64,000 nt of DNA from Paracamarosporium sp. OC-R06-R3 (lineage: Eukaryota > Ascomycota > Dothideomycetes > Pleosporales > Didymosphaeriaceae). The notes beneath the pieces were generated by a model. That model did not search any database. It was not told where the DNA came from and saw only the letters and a program-made list of their open reading frames with translations. The position numbers and the translations under genes are program-made. Shown piece after piece: positions 1 to 10,700 of this stretch. The stretch is taken from assembly GCA_019828545.1 (NCBI GenBank), contig JACVRA010000181.1, forward strand, positions 186,001 through 250,000, written 5' to 3'. Position 1 is the stretch's first letter, and the number at the start of each line of letters is the position of its first letter.

Positions 1-614
1 CCTTTCCTGCCCCCGTAAACGACTGTTGGGATGCTTTGAAATGGGTCGCAGCTCATGCTTGTGAGCTAGGAGCGGACCCGAGTAGCGGTTTCATCGTTGG
101 TGGTGAAAGCGCCGGTGGAAATGCATCTATTGTCCTGGCTCATCTAGCTCGAGACTTCAATCTCTCACCCCCATTGACCGGGCAATTCGCTTCGCTTCCA
201 TATTGTCTACCACCAGACACAGTGCCGGAAAAGTATAAGCCTCTGTACCATTCCTGGGAGCAGAGTCGGAAGTTACCTGCTCTCTTCCATCACGAAACCA
301 TCGTCATGACACGGAAAGCACATGCTCCCGACATGCAATCTCCCTTGTTTGGAGCCTTTCATCACCCTGATGGACATTCTGGTTTACCCCCAGCATATTT
401 TCAGGTTTGTGCCCTAGACCCATTTCGAGACGAGGGTCTGGTTTATGAGAAGGTATTAAGGGAAGAGTATGGCATTGATACAAAGCTAGACCTTTATCCT
501 GGCCTTCCGCACGCATTCTGGGCGCTATTTCCTCAGCTGAAGGCTTCAGAAAAGGCAAGGCAGGATCAAGTTAAGGGTTTTGGGTGGTTGTTGAGTAAGA
601 CTCAACACATGTGA
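1..614 (+). CDS. Alpha/beta hydrolase fold-3 (HSL-type) esterase, C-terminal part
   Basis: The gene enters from the left edge; the open frame runs from base 3 to the stop at 612-614, so about 203 C-terminal residues are present. The fragment carries the nucleophile elbow GGESAGG (Ser codon about 108-110), a later aspartate in LDPFRDEG and the C-terminal histidine in GLPHAFW, in the order expected of a Ser-Asp-His triad. The text just before the elbow (DCWDALKWVAAH) is typical of the hormone-sensitive-lipase/arylacetamide-deacetylase group. The HGGG oxyanion motif would lie upstream of the window. Such enzymes hydrolyse short-chain or aromatic esters; the substrate here is unknown. No signal peptide can be judged because the start is missing. 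Confidence 0.85.
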   Translation, partial: FPAPVNDCWDALKWVAAHACELGADPSSGFIVGGESAGGNASIVLAHLARDFNLSPPLTGQFASLPYCLPPDTVPEKYKPLYHSWEQSRKLPALFHHETIVMTRKAHAPDMQSPLFGAFHHPDGHSGLPPAYFQVCALDPFRDEGLVYEKVLREEYGIDTKLDLYPGLPHAFWALFPQLKASEKARQDQVKGFGWLLSKTQHM

Positions 615-2281
615 ACGACTTTGGTCAAGGTCGTTTCTTTAGTATACAGGGATTCATCATGCGCCTCAAAGGCTTAGAAACCTTGACAGACGTGGTTTAG
701 GAATGAGGTATTCCGTTCGCTTCAGTATCTTCGGAGCGACATCAAGTGATCCAACAACCTCATCGAGACATAGCACACTTCCCCAGGTCATGCGAAGAGT
801 GCTCTTTGCATGGTCTTCGAATGTAATGGTTCTTGGCACGCGATACGTCTCCTTCCATTTTGTGGCTTCAATTAGGATTTGGCCTTAGCTAGACGTACAG
901 TGAAATATCCCCTCGTTACTAGATGTTCCATTGCAAAGGCTATCTTGTCGCCTGGCCGATCTCTGTTCCCGCAAGTCTCGTCGACGGAACCGCGCAACAC
1001 ACCCTGCATCACGAACAACCATGATCCGATAAACTTATCTGTAGTTACTAAGACCGTCGGTGACTGCCGTTCCTGGAAGAGAAGGCCGCGCTTGCAGGGC
1101 CCATCTTGTCAGTGACGGCCACGGCGAATGGTTTCTCGCGGGTTGAGGATAACAATGCTGAGATTCTGGGTGTCATCCAAAGACGAGGTTGTGCAGAAAG
1201 CCATGGCTGCTTTCCCTTCCAGGAAATTGCTCGACATCCGCCATCGAGGAAACGGTGGAAATGGAATCAACCTTTTCGTGGACGCGTCGCAGTCTTATGG
1301 GGTTGGAAGGAAGGAGCATCCACATAGGCATAGGTGTGGTCGACTTGACATGGGTTCTTGGTAGTGGGTCTGCTGTTGGCTCCTTTGGTCTGGTCGACGA
1401 AATAATTGAAGGAGGACTGATCGAACGAAATGACTAGCCTTAATTGAATTGGCAAAGCCTAGACGGAGCTCCACACGGGCTGTAGCTCATTGTATGACAC
1501 GTCTCCCCATCCGGTCGTTGTTCATGATGAAAATCCTGTACGCAGCTTCAGCTGACGAACCTGGAACCATTCCCGAGACGCCGAGTCCTTTCAAAGACAG
1601 AAAGTACACCCGAGAAGAGATACTACAACGAACTCCTACTTGGGCGAGACGCACCTATTTATGCTGCGAAGACGGAGGCTCTGCGTCATTTTCGTGCGTT
1701 TGGGCTCGCCCGATTGATCCCTGGCACAATACTATGACAAAGGCATGATCCTTTGCACTAACTAACGCTAGCGAGGAATCGTACGAGTTTTTGACTGGTA
1801 AGCAAGTCGCATCAAACAAAAAGTCGTATGTTGACCTTCCATCGTGACGCCCTGGGCGCCAAATTGGAGCACTAGACGGACTCCGCACTGGAATACCGCA
1901 ACATGTGCCACAAGTCGAGACCCAGCTGACTTTCTTGATGATATCACGTTGCGCTGCAAACGTGAGTGCATGGATTTGGTAGGATTTTTGAGTTCCGCAT
2001 TTAGGTGTCAGGCATCTGACAGCTCTACGAGCTACGTAAGGCGTTCAACATAGCAAACGGAAGCTAGTGCCACCCAGCCTCTATATTTAATAGTATGCGA
2101 TGATTACAAGAACAGTCGAGCTCATGTGATGGGGATAACACATAACTGATGAGCCTATTACACCTCAAGTGTATAGATAGTTTCTCAATTTATTAGGTAA
2201 GGCAGTTGACAACCTTAATAAAATCCACTAGAATAATAGTATATAAGTCAGCGTTTTTATGAGTGGAAGCCATTAGAAAGC
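615..2281. other. Gene-poor stretch downstream of the esterase
   Basis: Only short, overlapping open frames without recognisable motifs occur on either strand. Bases 700-2000 have coding-like composition but no consistent frame. From about 2050 the DNA becomes AT-rich and stop-dense. It may hold the decayed remains of a gene; I cannot name one. Confidence 0.4.
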
Positions 2282-2861
2282 TCAAGATGTTTCTGTTGAA
2301 GGTGCGAGAACATCGAGACGGAGGGTTGAGCATGAGATATTAGGAAGCGTGAATAAGTAAGGGCGCGATCTATCAGAGATTGTTGTCGGCACTGAGGTGC
2401 TGCATGAAGGTAGCAATGTAGGTATTCTGTCTACCGTATAAACCCCAGCCCATAGCTGAGCTCCATGTCGCTCGATATTGACGGTCCGCGGTGAAGTTGT
2501 GGAACGTTCCCGAGCCTCGCTCCGTCGTGGTGGTACTGTAGGAAGCGATTAGCCAAAGGTCTGTCAACAGGCCGTTTTAGGGACAGACAATCATACATAT
2601 TTGCATCATGAGTTGTTCAAGGTGAGATGAATTGGAGTGTTGGTATTGCATGACGCCAACTATAAAGCATCCGATGGTGAAGATACCTCCCAAGACCCCA
2701 ATGACAATAGATGCGATAGTACTTAGAGGATATTGTTTGGGGGTGTTTAGGACTGGAAGGTCCGTCGTATTGTTTCTTGGGAGGTATTTTTGGCATGGGC
2801 GGAAAGGCTGTGATGAGACAGCAAGTGGGAAAGCTGATGCAGAAATGTAAGAGAGATACAT
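2282..2861 (-). CDS. Putative small single-pass membrane protein
   Basis: I do not recognise a family. Exon 1 (2861-2597) begins at an ATG followed by a hydrophobic leader (MYLSYISASAFPLAVSS), a short polar stretch with two possible N-glycosylation sites, and a strong transmembrane segment (TIASIVIGVLGGIFTIGCF, about residues 47-65). A GTATGA donor at 2596, a CTAAT branch site and a CCTACAG acceptor at 2536 would remove about 61 bases and keep an open frame for another 84 codons, giving about 172 residues: secreted-type N-terminus, one membrane pass, Arg/Ser/Thr-rich tail. This layout resembles fungal surface sensors or small secreted/membrane proteins. The exon 2 frame rests only on splice signals, so an unspliced 94-residue product or no gene at all remains possible. 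Confidence 0.33.
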
Positions 2862-3405
2862 GATTGGATAAGACAAGCCAAGTTTTGAAAAAGGATAGAT
2901 AATCGGAGAGCCCATATTTAATAATCGAGGGACACGGTGGATGCCAGTTAGGTGGTTGTGTATCACGTGACCGTATATATGAATGTGGGTTCAACTATGG
3001 GATCGAATGAAAGGATCAGAACTCGTCTAGGTAAAAATAAGTTTGCTACAAAGCCAGAACGACCGATATACTTATTGTACATTTTTTGTCTCTACGGTGC
3101 AGTCGAGGGCGGATTGATTTGGAACGAAGGAGAGTGGCCCTGATTGGCGGGAGTGCCCGGTGTGGCTATGCGAACCCGGTTTCAGTGGTTCTAAGAGCTT
3201 CTGTCTATGCGGCTTATTTTCCCAGGCCCAACTTGGCGCGTTACAGCCATGGTCATTGCCTTCTGCATTTAAACATCGAGATTCCTTTCTGTTTGGATCA
3301 TACCTGCGATTTTCACACGCTCTGTTCATATTCGTATTCTCCTTTCCTCGTGCACGCCCTATATTCTACTGAATCGATTTAGTTGATAAGCCTTTGTATC
3401 GCACA
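2862..3405. other. Intergenic region upstream of the zinc-finger gene
   Basis: No supported gene. It separates the doubtful minus-strand gene from the plus-strand zinc-finger gene and so would hold both 5' regions. A pyrimidine-rich stretch lies at about 3290-3360 before the ATG at 3406. Confidence 0.4.
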
Positions 3406-4469
3406 ATGTCTAAACAACTTGTCCCCTTGGCCCAAGAAGACGGATATGCTCAACTACAACTGGACCTACTGCGGAACCCGCGTTACGACCCGTATACACA
3501 GACAACCGAAGATTTCAACATCCAAACCAGCCCTCTATTCAACGCCCACGGTTTCAAAAACATCAGCATTACAGGACCACGTCCTCGATTTTTGGATTTA
3601 CTACACGAACCTATTCCGCGGCCTTTGTCGCTGCAATATGGAGGAAGGCGAGGTAGAGCCTGTGGAAGAGGGCACATGCATGCGCCGTGGCCACAACATG
3701 GAAATGTGGTTGTTGAGAAGTGTGAGAGGTTTTGCTGGTTTTGTAACTTGGAAGTTAAGACTGCCGCTACGCTCAGGAAGGTGTGTCTGTATGTGAATAT
3801 TACTGTCTGGAAGAAGGTTGCTAATTGGGTGCTTAGCATGTTAATCAGCAGCACAAGATTAAAGACGGGATGCAGATTGAAGTCGCGACGAGTAACAGCG
3901 GCCGAAGTAGAAATGATCTAACTCCTTCGGTTGGTGGGAATGGCTATCCGCCAAGACGTAGTCTACCTGCGACTGTTTCGCCTGGAGGGGATGATGCAGA
4001 AGAACGGAGTCAGGGAAGAGATGCAGGTGTATCTAGAAGCCTGGGGCTCGACTTCAATATTCATTCAAGCCCCGAGATGCCACCTACGCCAACTGTCGAA
4101 GACGACATGAACTCCGGCCATATCGAAAAAGAAATGGAAGAGATCTCAATAAGAAATTCCACGTCAAACTTCGTTCCCAGTCAACGGCAACGCTCATCAC
4201 CACCACCAAACTCCACATTAGATTGGATACGCCTTCCAAAAAAAGACTGGCAAAGTCTTCAAATGGAAACCAAGATGCTTCAACAGCAGCAAAAAGTTGT
4301 ATCCAGCTCGTTAGTAAGACTTCAATCACTAAATGACGAGTTCTCCCTCCAAGCGACGGATTTTGAGATGTTGCACGATCGCCATAAGAGAAACGCTGAC
4401 GCTATCTTAACCTTCTTGGCTACATTCGACAAACGCTCCAAAACGGGGCTTATGGAGACCTTTTCTTAG
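3406..4469 (+). CDS. C2H2 zinc-finger protein with C-terminal coiled coil
   Basis: Two exons, 3406-3780 and 3837-4469, give a 335-residue protein. The 56-base intron (GTGTGT donor, CTAAT branch site, TTAG acceptor) lies inside a zinc finger. Only the spliced product completes it: Cys110-X2-Cys113-X12-His126-X4-His131, with the histidines in exon 2. This is strong evidence for the gene model. The N-terminal 100 residues are low in recognisable motifs. Residues about 135-250 are Ser/Pro-rich and probably disordered. The last 80 residues (after LDWIRLPKKDW) form a Gln/Leu-rich helical region likely to make a coiled coil. A single finger plus coiled coil suggests a nuclear DNA- or protein-binding role, but no named family is recognised. 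No catalytic motif is visible. Confidence 0.72.
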
Positions 4470-4695
4470 TCTCAAGACCTATCACATCTAAAATGGATAT
4501 ATTCTTTAATTGTAACCTCACTAAGGCCTTACCGGCCATTTTGCTTTAACCCTTTAAATCTTTATTTCTTAGGCGCCGCTGTCGTTGGCAGCTCAACATA
4601 AAAACAAGGCAGTGATTGCAATTCGAGCTTAGGCCAAGATCACGTCGCAAGCACGCGAGATCTATTATCCCTCCATGGACGGTGCCTCCCATCCA

Positions 4696-7011
4696 CTAAA
4701 CAAAGTCAAACACATCGCCCTTATCCGCGACCATCCTACCCACCCTCTTCGCACCCACTACCCTCTCCAACTCCAGCCTCTCCCACTTAGAAAAACACAC
4801 TCGAACACTAGCCTCGCTCCTCACAATCTCGCCCCGCTCAAGCGTCTTCCCCGCAAACCCGACGACCTCCTCGTAAAACTTCGGGTTCTCTGGCACACCG
4901 TAGAATACGACTCTCTTAACACCACGAATGTTGTAGCGATTAAAGTGGTGCGCACGCCCGGTATACAGCAGCAGCGAGTGCCGGCCGCTCATGAAGTGCG
5001 ATCTTGCGCGCCGCACGTCCGTGACATCAGTATACTCGGATATAGAGGCGTATGAGATGTCGGTGTCGACGAGGGAGTTGCGCACGCGGACGAAGTCGAG
5101 ATAAGAGGGGATGAAGAGCAGGACACCAATGCCTCCTTCTGGTGGTTTGGGTGTTTTGATTATCTTTGGTAGTACGCTGGAGCTGAAGTATTTGAACCGA
5201 GCGTCGGGGTCGGTGAGATATGATGGCGAGTCGAAGCGCGAGAATGTCTGCTTGATGCCGTAGGGTAATGTCTCGATTATCCCTGAGTCGTAGGAAGGTG
5301 TGTATTTTAGGCGGCCGGAGAAGTTGCGCATGTACTTGTTATACAGCGTGTTTATCTTGGGTGCGAGGTACGCGGAGAGCACAATTGTCTGTCGGATATG
5401 AGGCGCGTGGCCGTCGAGGTACCACGACCGCACGCGTGAAAAATCGCAGCCGTGCGCGTCCTTGGGCTGGAGGTTGAGGTGCTGGAATACAAACTCTGCG
5501 TGTTCCCAGTTCTGCATTAGGGTAGCGTCTGCTTGTTCCATGATGACCATTTCGATTGAAGAGAGGAAGTCGTAGTCTTTCTTCTTCTTTTCGTTGGATT
5601 CAATGGCGCGTCGCAGCCCAAGTGTGGAAGCGAAGATGATGTCTGAGGCGTAAAACTTGGAGTAAAATTTCATCGTCTTGCGGGTCAATTTCACTCCGAT
5701 ACGGAACTCGTTCTCATCGTTGCCTTCGAAAAGTTCGCGGAAGTCTTCGGGCTTGTCATCGGAGAAGATGTGGTCGGGTGCTGAGAAGTTTTCCAGGAAG
5801 CGTTTTTTGTTCTCTTGTTGCTCGAAGTCATGGAGTTTGGTGATGGAATCCAGGACGCGGACGCACGCTTCCTTGGTCTCGAGTAGGAATAGTATTTTCG
5901 GCCGTGTGAAGCCTTGGTCGCGGTATTCAGCGTCATCGTCCTCTGATGCTGCTGCTAACTTGGAATTGTTTTTTAATATGCGATCCCTTGTCTTAAGGAT
6001 ATGATTAAGCGCGTGCAGGCAGCACATATCGCGCATCCTTGCGGCATTCTGAACTGTCCTTGCTCCAAACAAGATGTCTTGGTAATCGAAGAGCGAAGGC
6101 GCGATGGCTTGTTCCGCGCTATCCAAGACTCCCAGCGCCTTCTCTGCGTTTTCTTTGAGTCGTGGCTTCAGTCTGATATCTCGAATGCATTTTACTTTCC
6201 GTCTCGCCGCCGTCTCTTCACTTGTACCGGGCGTCTGTAATAGACCCTTTCCACCGTCTGACGTCTCCAAATTCTTCGTCATCCATTTGTTCTCTGATAT
6301 GGCCTTTATCCGCATCGTTAAATAATTTTCGTCCGGCCGGTCGAAATGGCTACCGAAAGCATCAACTTGATCAACTGTCCTCTCATCGTCAGACTCTTCA
6401 TCAAATTCTGCATTGGCATGCACAGATTCCATATCAGACTCCTCCGAGTCGATCTCTTGTGGCTCGTCTACGCCGGGCTCCTCAATACTCCTGCTAGATC
6501 CAGCCTCACTGTGAACCTCCAGATCGTGGTGTTCCTTCGGATCGCCATCTTTCTGTGCAAGAAGCTGTACTTCTTTGTGGCCCTTAGGGAGACTCGGGGC
6601 GTGGTCAAGCTTCCGTCGCTTCCTCTTTGGTTCGCTCTGGCTTGCGTTCACGTTCTTGGTCGCCGTGGCGAAGGACGCCAGTAGAGAGTGGTACGCATTC
6701 GAGACGGGCTGCGCTTCTTCCTCTTCTTCGCTGGAGGATCCGTCGCTGAAATCTGGCTCGCTTTCGGATTCAGACGGCGCGGAAAATTGGTCATTCCTAC
6801 CCTCATTAGTCTAGCCTTCACTCACGATCCGGTGTAATCCTTACCCATCTGCGACCGGATCTTGCACTCGCGCAGCGACGAAGTCGTTTCTCTTTCCGCC
6901 TCTTGCGCCGCCTCGTCCACCACGTCCGCCTCTTGGACCGCCCCGACCTCGACCGCGCATTCCACCGCGCATTCCTCCGCGCATTCCGCCTCTGCCATGA
7001 AACGGTGCCAT
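4696..7011 (-). CDS. UTP25: U3 snoRNP-associated protein Utp25 (SSU processome)
   Basis: Two exons on the minus strand: 7011-6845 and 6796-4696, joined across a 48-base intron (GTAAGG donor, CTAAT branch, GGTAG acceptor), give about 755 residues, usual for fungal Utp25. Known role: a helicase-fold protein lacking the ATPase motifs, part of the 90S pre-ribosome, needed for early 18S rRNA processing in the nucleolus. Exon 1 encodes a striking RGG/RGM-rich N-terminus (residues about 5-40). An acidic stretch follows (SSSEEEEEAQ), then basic patch KRKRRK. The conserved core includes YQDILFGART and LHALNHILKTRDRI. The C-terminal helicase-like lobe includes YNIRGVKRVVFYGVPENP. It diverges from eIF3f with 224 bases between start codons. 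Confidence 0.93.
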
Positions 7012-7235
7012 AACTTGGGTATCCTGAGTTGTGATTGTCACTATCAAGATTCCTGGTTACCGTCCGAGAAATAATTCACACTGGTCCGTGCGCAGGCGAG
7101 CCGCACCGAAATCTTGGCCCTTGAACAAATTGTTCTGAGCCCCGCCAAACCTTCGCTTCGACACCCCACGGCCACACTCAGCACCACCACTACACCCTCC
7201 TCCCGCGCCTCGCCCGCCGCATCTCTGCCCCCAAC
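7012..7235. promoter_or_regulatory. Shared divergent promoter of UTP25 and eIF3f
   Basis: Only 224 bases separate the two start codons, which face apart. Both products serve cytoplasmic ribosome function, so co-regulation is plausible. I see no clear TATA box; the half near eIF3f is CA/pyrimidine-rich. Inference from spacing only. Confidence 0.6.
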
Positions 7236-8495
7236 ATGGCAGACAAAGACTCCTTCGTCCACCTGGCCCGCCCCCTCGGCCCAGCTCCCGTGGGTGCCCA
7301 GCCGTCGACCGCCCCATTGAACGTCGTCGTCCAACCCCAGGCCATCTTCTCAATTCTCGACCATGCCCTCCGCCGGCCCGCTGACCAAGACCGCGTCATT
7401 GGTACTCTCCTAGGTACCCGCAGCGAGGATGGCACCGAGGTCGAGATCCGTAACTGCTATGCCGTACCGCACACCGAAACCGCCGAGCAAGTCGAGGTCG
7501 ACATGGACTACCAGAAGCAGATGCTGCAGCTGCACCTACGCGCAAACCCCAGAGAGGTTCTTGTCGGGTGGTACGCCACAAGCAGCGACCTCAACACCTT
7601 CTCCGCCCTCATCCAGAATTTCTACGGCCAGCAGGGCGACGGAACATGGCCGCATCCCGCAGTCCACCTCACAGTCAGCACCGTACCCGGCCAGGAAATC
7701 GAGAGCAGGACCTACATCAGTGCACCGATCGGTGTCACCGCAGAGCGCGCCGCAGACTCATGTCTGTTCATCCCCGTACCGCACGAGCTCAAGTACGGCG
7801 AGGCCGAGAAGTCTGGCCTGGAGCTCATCTCGTCGGCTAAGGACCGCGAGGACCGCTCGCAACCCATCATCACGGACCTCGAGGCGCTCGAGCGTGCCAT
7901 CCAGCACGTCCTCGAGATGCTCGACCGCGTGTCCACCTACGTTAACAACGTGCTGGACGAGGAGGCCGAGCCCTCGTCCGCACTGGGCCAGTACCTCATG
8001 AACGCGCTGAGCCTCGCGCCAAAGGTCGACGCCGCAGACATCGAGCGCGACTTCAATAACCACATCCAGGACGTCCTCGTCGTGTCCTACCTCGCCAACA
8101 CGATCCGCACGCAGATCGACCTCTCCAACCGCCTCGCCACCGCAGCACTTACCCTCGGCACCGGCGACGCCCTCGCAGGAGACGGCGAGCAGCAGCGCGG
8201 CGGAGAAAGGCAACGGGGCGGCCGCGGCGGCCGCGGTGGAGGCCAAGGTAGGCAGCAAAGACAACAGGAAGCATGAACAAGCCACGGTTCATATCCTTGA
8301 TGCTGCCCTACTTTTCCCTCCCGCTGCGATACTGTTTGGTGTTTGACTAATGCATTTTGGCTAGTGGCATCGGCGAAGAAGGTGACTACGAGCAAGACGG
8401 GTGCGGCGCTGAGCGAGGTGAAGAAGGGCGGTAGCGGGAGCCCATCGCCCGAGAACGAGATCGACAGGGCGGACAGCTTGCGACACGAGGGATGA
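7236..8495 (+). CDS. eIF3f: Translation initiation factor eIF3 subunit f
   Basis: Begins [16 protein letters not shown] and carries an MPN domain over about residues 28-165 ([48 protein letters not shown]). As known for eIF3f, it lacks the JAMM metal-binding pattern and is a structural MPN- subunit. The C-terminal helical region ([19 protein letters not shown]) is also typical. Two C-termini are possible. Reading straight through stops at 8274-8276 (346 residues). Splicing 8248-8364 (GTAGGC donor, CTAAT branch, GGCTAG acceptor) instead joins a second exon to the stop at 8493-8495, giving 380 residues with a Ser/Lys-rich tail. Both follow an RGG-rich linker. I annotate the spliced form as the outer limit and cannot say which form dominates. 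Confidence 0.92.
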
Positions 8496-9051
8496 GACGA
8501 CGCACGAATATCACGACATGAGGGGGATGCGAGGCATGGGGTGCGGTTCATAGAGGTCAAAACGTCGCCGCAGGATACCCAATGCGGGTGCCACTTTCGT
8601 GGCCAGTGTTCGATTAGCTCAATGAAGTTATCATGAAACGCCATGCTAGTGCCCAAGCTGGAATGCTTCCTTTCTGAATGTCATGTTCCCCGACCGTGCT
8701 TCCCTTGTGAATATGTAATGTTCCCACAACTTCGTGTGAAAGGTTGCATGTCCCCAAACGCCATGCCAATGCCAGTGCCAAACTAATTCAAGGTCGTCTA
8801 AGCTCGAGGTGGTGTTTCGAGAGCCATCAAACCAGCCAGACTCAAATGAAGTATTCCGTGCCGATAGTAAACCGAATGTTTCGACAAGCTCGTCTTCTGT
8901 CGTAGAGAGGTCCAGCGGAGGGAAATCGAGAACACACAACGGGGCGTATGCGACATGATGCTTAGGCCGCGCCTCGTATGCCGTCAACCAACGCCTTGTC
9001 GTCCGTTCCAATCCCATAGTACAATTTCCCAGCCCATACGCAGTCCACCAC
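8496..9051. other. Convergent intergenic region, eIF3f to TAF13
   Basis: Lies between the 3' ends of a plus-strand and a minus-strand gene, so it should hold two 3' UTRs and poly(A) sites. No further gene is supported. The pyrimidine-rich 9060-9180 side belongs to the lysine-rich TAF13 C-terminus on the other strand. Confidence 0.5.
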
Positions 9052-9549
9052 TCACTCCCCCCCAACCGTCCCCTCATCCCTCCTCTCCTTCTCCTTCTTC
9101 TTCCTCTTCTTCCTCCCCTCCTTCTCATCCTCGACCTTCTCCTTCCCCTTCTTCCCAGGCACCTCCTCAACCGTATCCACGACGGCCCCCTCATCAGTAT
9201 CAAACGCCTTCCGCTTGCGCTTAAGCTCCTTGTCCGTCTCCAGCAGCTCGCTGACACGCCCCAGCTTCGCCGTGTCCCGCCGCAGCATGAACTTGAAGTC
9301 GTCCAGCTTGATCTTCTGCCGCCGCGCGTGCGTCGCGACTGCCGCTGCCTCGTGGCATGTTTCAATGATGTAGTCTGTGATTATCTCGTCGAGCGTGAGC
9401 ACCGTTGCTTTGAGGGGCGGGGCTGTGTCGCCGTAGGCGACGAGGAAGGATTCTACTGTGTGCGCATCAGTTGGGTTGCGGGGGTGGGTGCGCGGTTGGG
9501 GGACGCGCGGGAGGATGCGGTGTTTGCTGCGGGCGGCGGCGGCGGCCAT
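9052..9549 (-). CDS. TAF13: TFIID subunit TAF13
   Basis: A single exon of 165 residues starting MAAAAARSKHRILP. Residues about 30-110 make a histone fold, with the family signatures LDEIITDYIIETCHEA, KIKLDDFKFMLRRD and LLETDKELKRKRKAFD. Known role: TAF13 pairs with TAF11 through histone folds inside TFIID, contacting TBP during RNA polymerase II initiation in the nucleus. The last 50 residues are very rich in Lys, Arg and Glu, longer than in yeast TAF13, and look disordered and nucleus-targeted. The start was chosen because the upstream in-frame codons have no other ATG with family character. It converges on eIF3f and diverges from KSH1. Confidence 0.92.
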   Translation of the reverse strand: MAAAAARSKHRILPRVPQPRTHPRNPTDAHTVESFLVAYGDTAPPLKATVLTLDEIITDYIIETCHEAAAVATHARRQKIKLDDFKFMLRRDTAKLGRVSELLETDKELKRKRKAFDTDEGAVVDTVEEVPGKKGKEKVEDEKEGRKKRKKKEKERRDEGTVGGE

Positions 9550-10302
9550 GGTGGGTGGGGTTGAGTTGGGTTGAGAGTTGAGAGCGAGTGTTGTAGGAAA
9601 TAAGTAAAGAAGAGGTGATTTATACGTGTGCGCCGTTGTTTGGCCTGGGGGATCCCACGAGGAAGGCGCTCGGTGGAAGTCGCACGGCAAGTGAGGGACA
9701 AAGGCGAGTACTCACAGTCTCTTTGCTCCCACTGCGGGCCTTTGCCGCGCTGCCGCATGCGAGGTTCCGTCATTTTGCGCTCGTATCCCGTCTATTTCTT
9801 TGCTCCTCGTATCCAACGCTCCAGCTGTCTCCGTCGTCGTTCTCAGCGGTTTGCGCACTGGTCGAATAAGACACTTGTGCAACACTTGCAGCGCAGCTGA
9901 CTATCAATAACAATCAATAACAAATCCTAGCAATATCTTTAGATCGAAAATCCCCTCGTACAAGAATAGATGTAGGTAGGTATGTAGTGTAGTGTAGATA
10001 GTCGTCGGTCTCTCAGCAGCAGTCGGGAAGCGTTGATCTGCACAGCACAGACACTTGCGCACCTCCGCCCGCAGCCTGACGTCGGCGCCCATGATTTTCC
10101 ACGCCCCGATGAACTTTGAGACCATCTGGCCGTGCCAACCTCACAGCACAACACAACAAGCTCACACAACTAATCTACGCCTCGCCCTCCTTCTTTCATA
10201 TTCTCAACCCTTCCTCCCTCCCACTCTTTCCACCCGCCCAAACCAAACCAACCCAACCAACCCTCCTCCCTCCAAACCAACCCCCAAAATCCAAAATCCA
10301 AA
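9550..10302. promoter_or_regulatory. Divergent intergenic region, TAF13 and KSH1
   Basis: About 750 bases between outward-facing start codons. The last 130 bases before KSH1 are strongly C/A- and pyrimidine-rich on the plus strand (runs of CCCTCC and CCAACC), like many fungal core promoters. A 73-codon minus-strand open frame at 9904-10125 has no family match and is not called. Confidence 0.45.
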
Positions 10303-10700
10303 ATGGTACCCTCCCCCCTCCTCCCCCCACCACCTCTCCCTTCAACACCTCTAACTCTCCACCCCACAGACCGCCCTCTTCAACTTCCAATCCCTCCTCC
10401 TAGTCCTGCTCCTGACAATCTGCACGTCGACGTACGCGCACTACGTGTTCCCAGGCATCATGGACCGCAACAAGGAGAACTACTTCGTGGGGCCCTTCTG
10501 GAAGTGTGCGCGCATCGGCGAGCGCCTGAGTCCGTATGTCAGCGCGGCGTGTGTTGTTATGGCGGTGAGTGCGTCCTTGTCCCTGTCCTTTGTCCTGAGA
10601 AGAGGGTGGGGGAGGTGAGATGGGGAGGGATGACTGGATGAATGGACGAATGAATGAATGGATGCTGATGCGTGGGTAGATGGTTGAGTTTATGGGGTAG
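10303..10700 (+). CDS. KSH1: Protein kish (Ksh1/TMEM167), secretory-pathway membrane protein
   Basis: Three exons give 72 residues, the same length as yeast Ksh1. Exon 1 (10303-10305) is the ATG alone. Intron 1 runs 10306-10369 (GTACCC donor, CTAAC branch, CACAG acceptor). Exon 2 (10370-10564) encodes 65 residues with [15 protein letters not shown], a first membrane helix, then [20 protein letters not shown] and [15 protein letters not shown], a second helix. Exon 2 ends at a perfect GTGAGT donor. Exon 3 (10680-10700) adds MVEFMG and stop. Known role: a small conserved Golgi membrane protein of the early secretory pathway. Exon 2 is certain from family motifs; the last six residues rest on splice signals and length. 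Confidence 0.88.

Noticed and set aside
1449..1748. 99-codon plus-strand frame in the gene-poor left region
   Set aside because: No recognisable domain, starts from a non-ATG codon, and neighbouring frames do not continue it.
7429..8285. Open frames in other frames and on the opposite strand over eIF3f
   Set aside because: Shadows caused by biased codon use in a clear eIF3f gene.
9904..10125. 73-codon minus-strand open frame beginning MVSKFIGAWKIMGADVR, divergent from KSH1
   Set aside because: The start looks like a small mitochondrial protein, but no family match, membrane helix or supporting splice site was found; it may be chance within the TAF13-KSH1 spacer.
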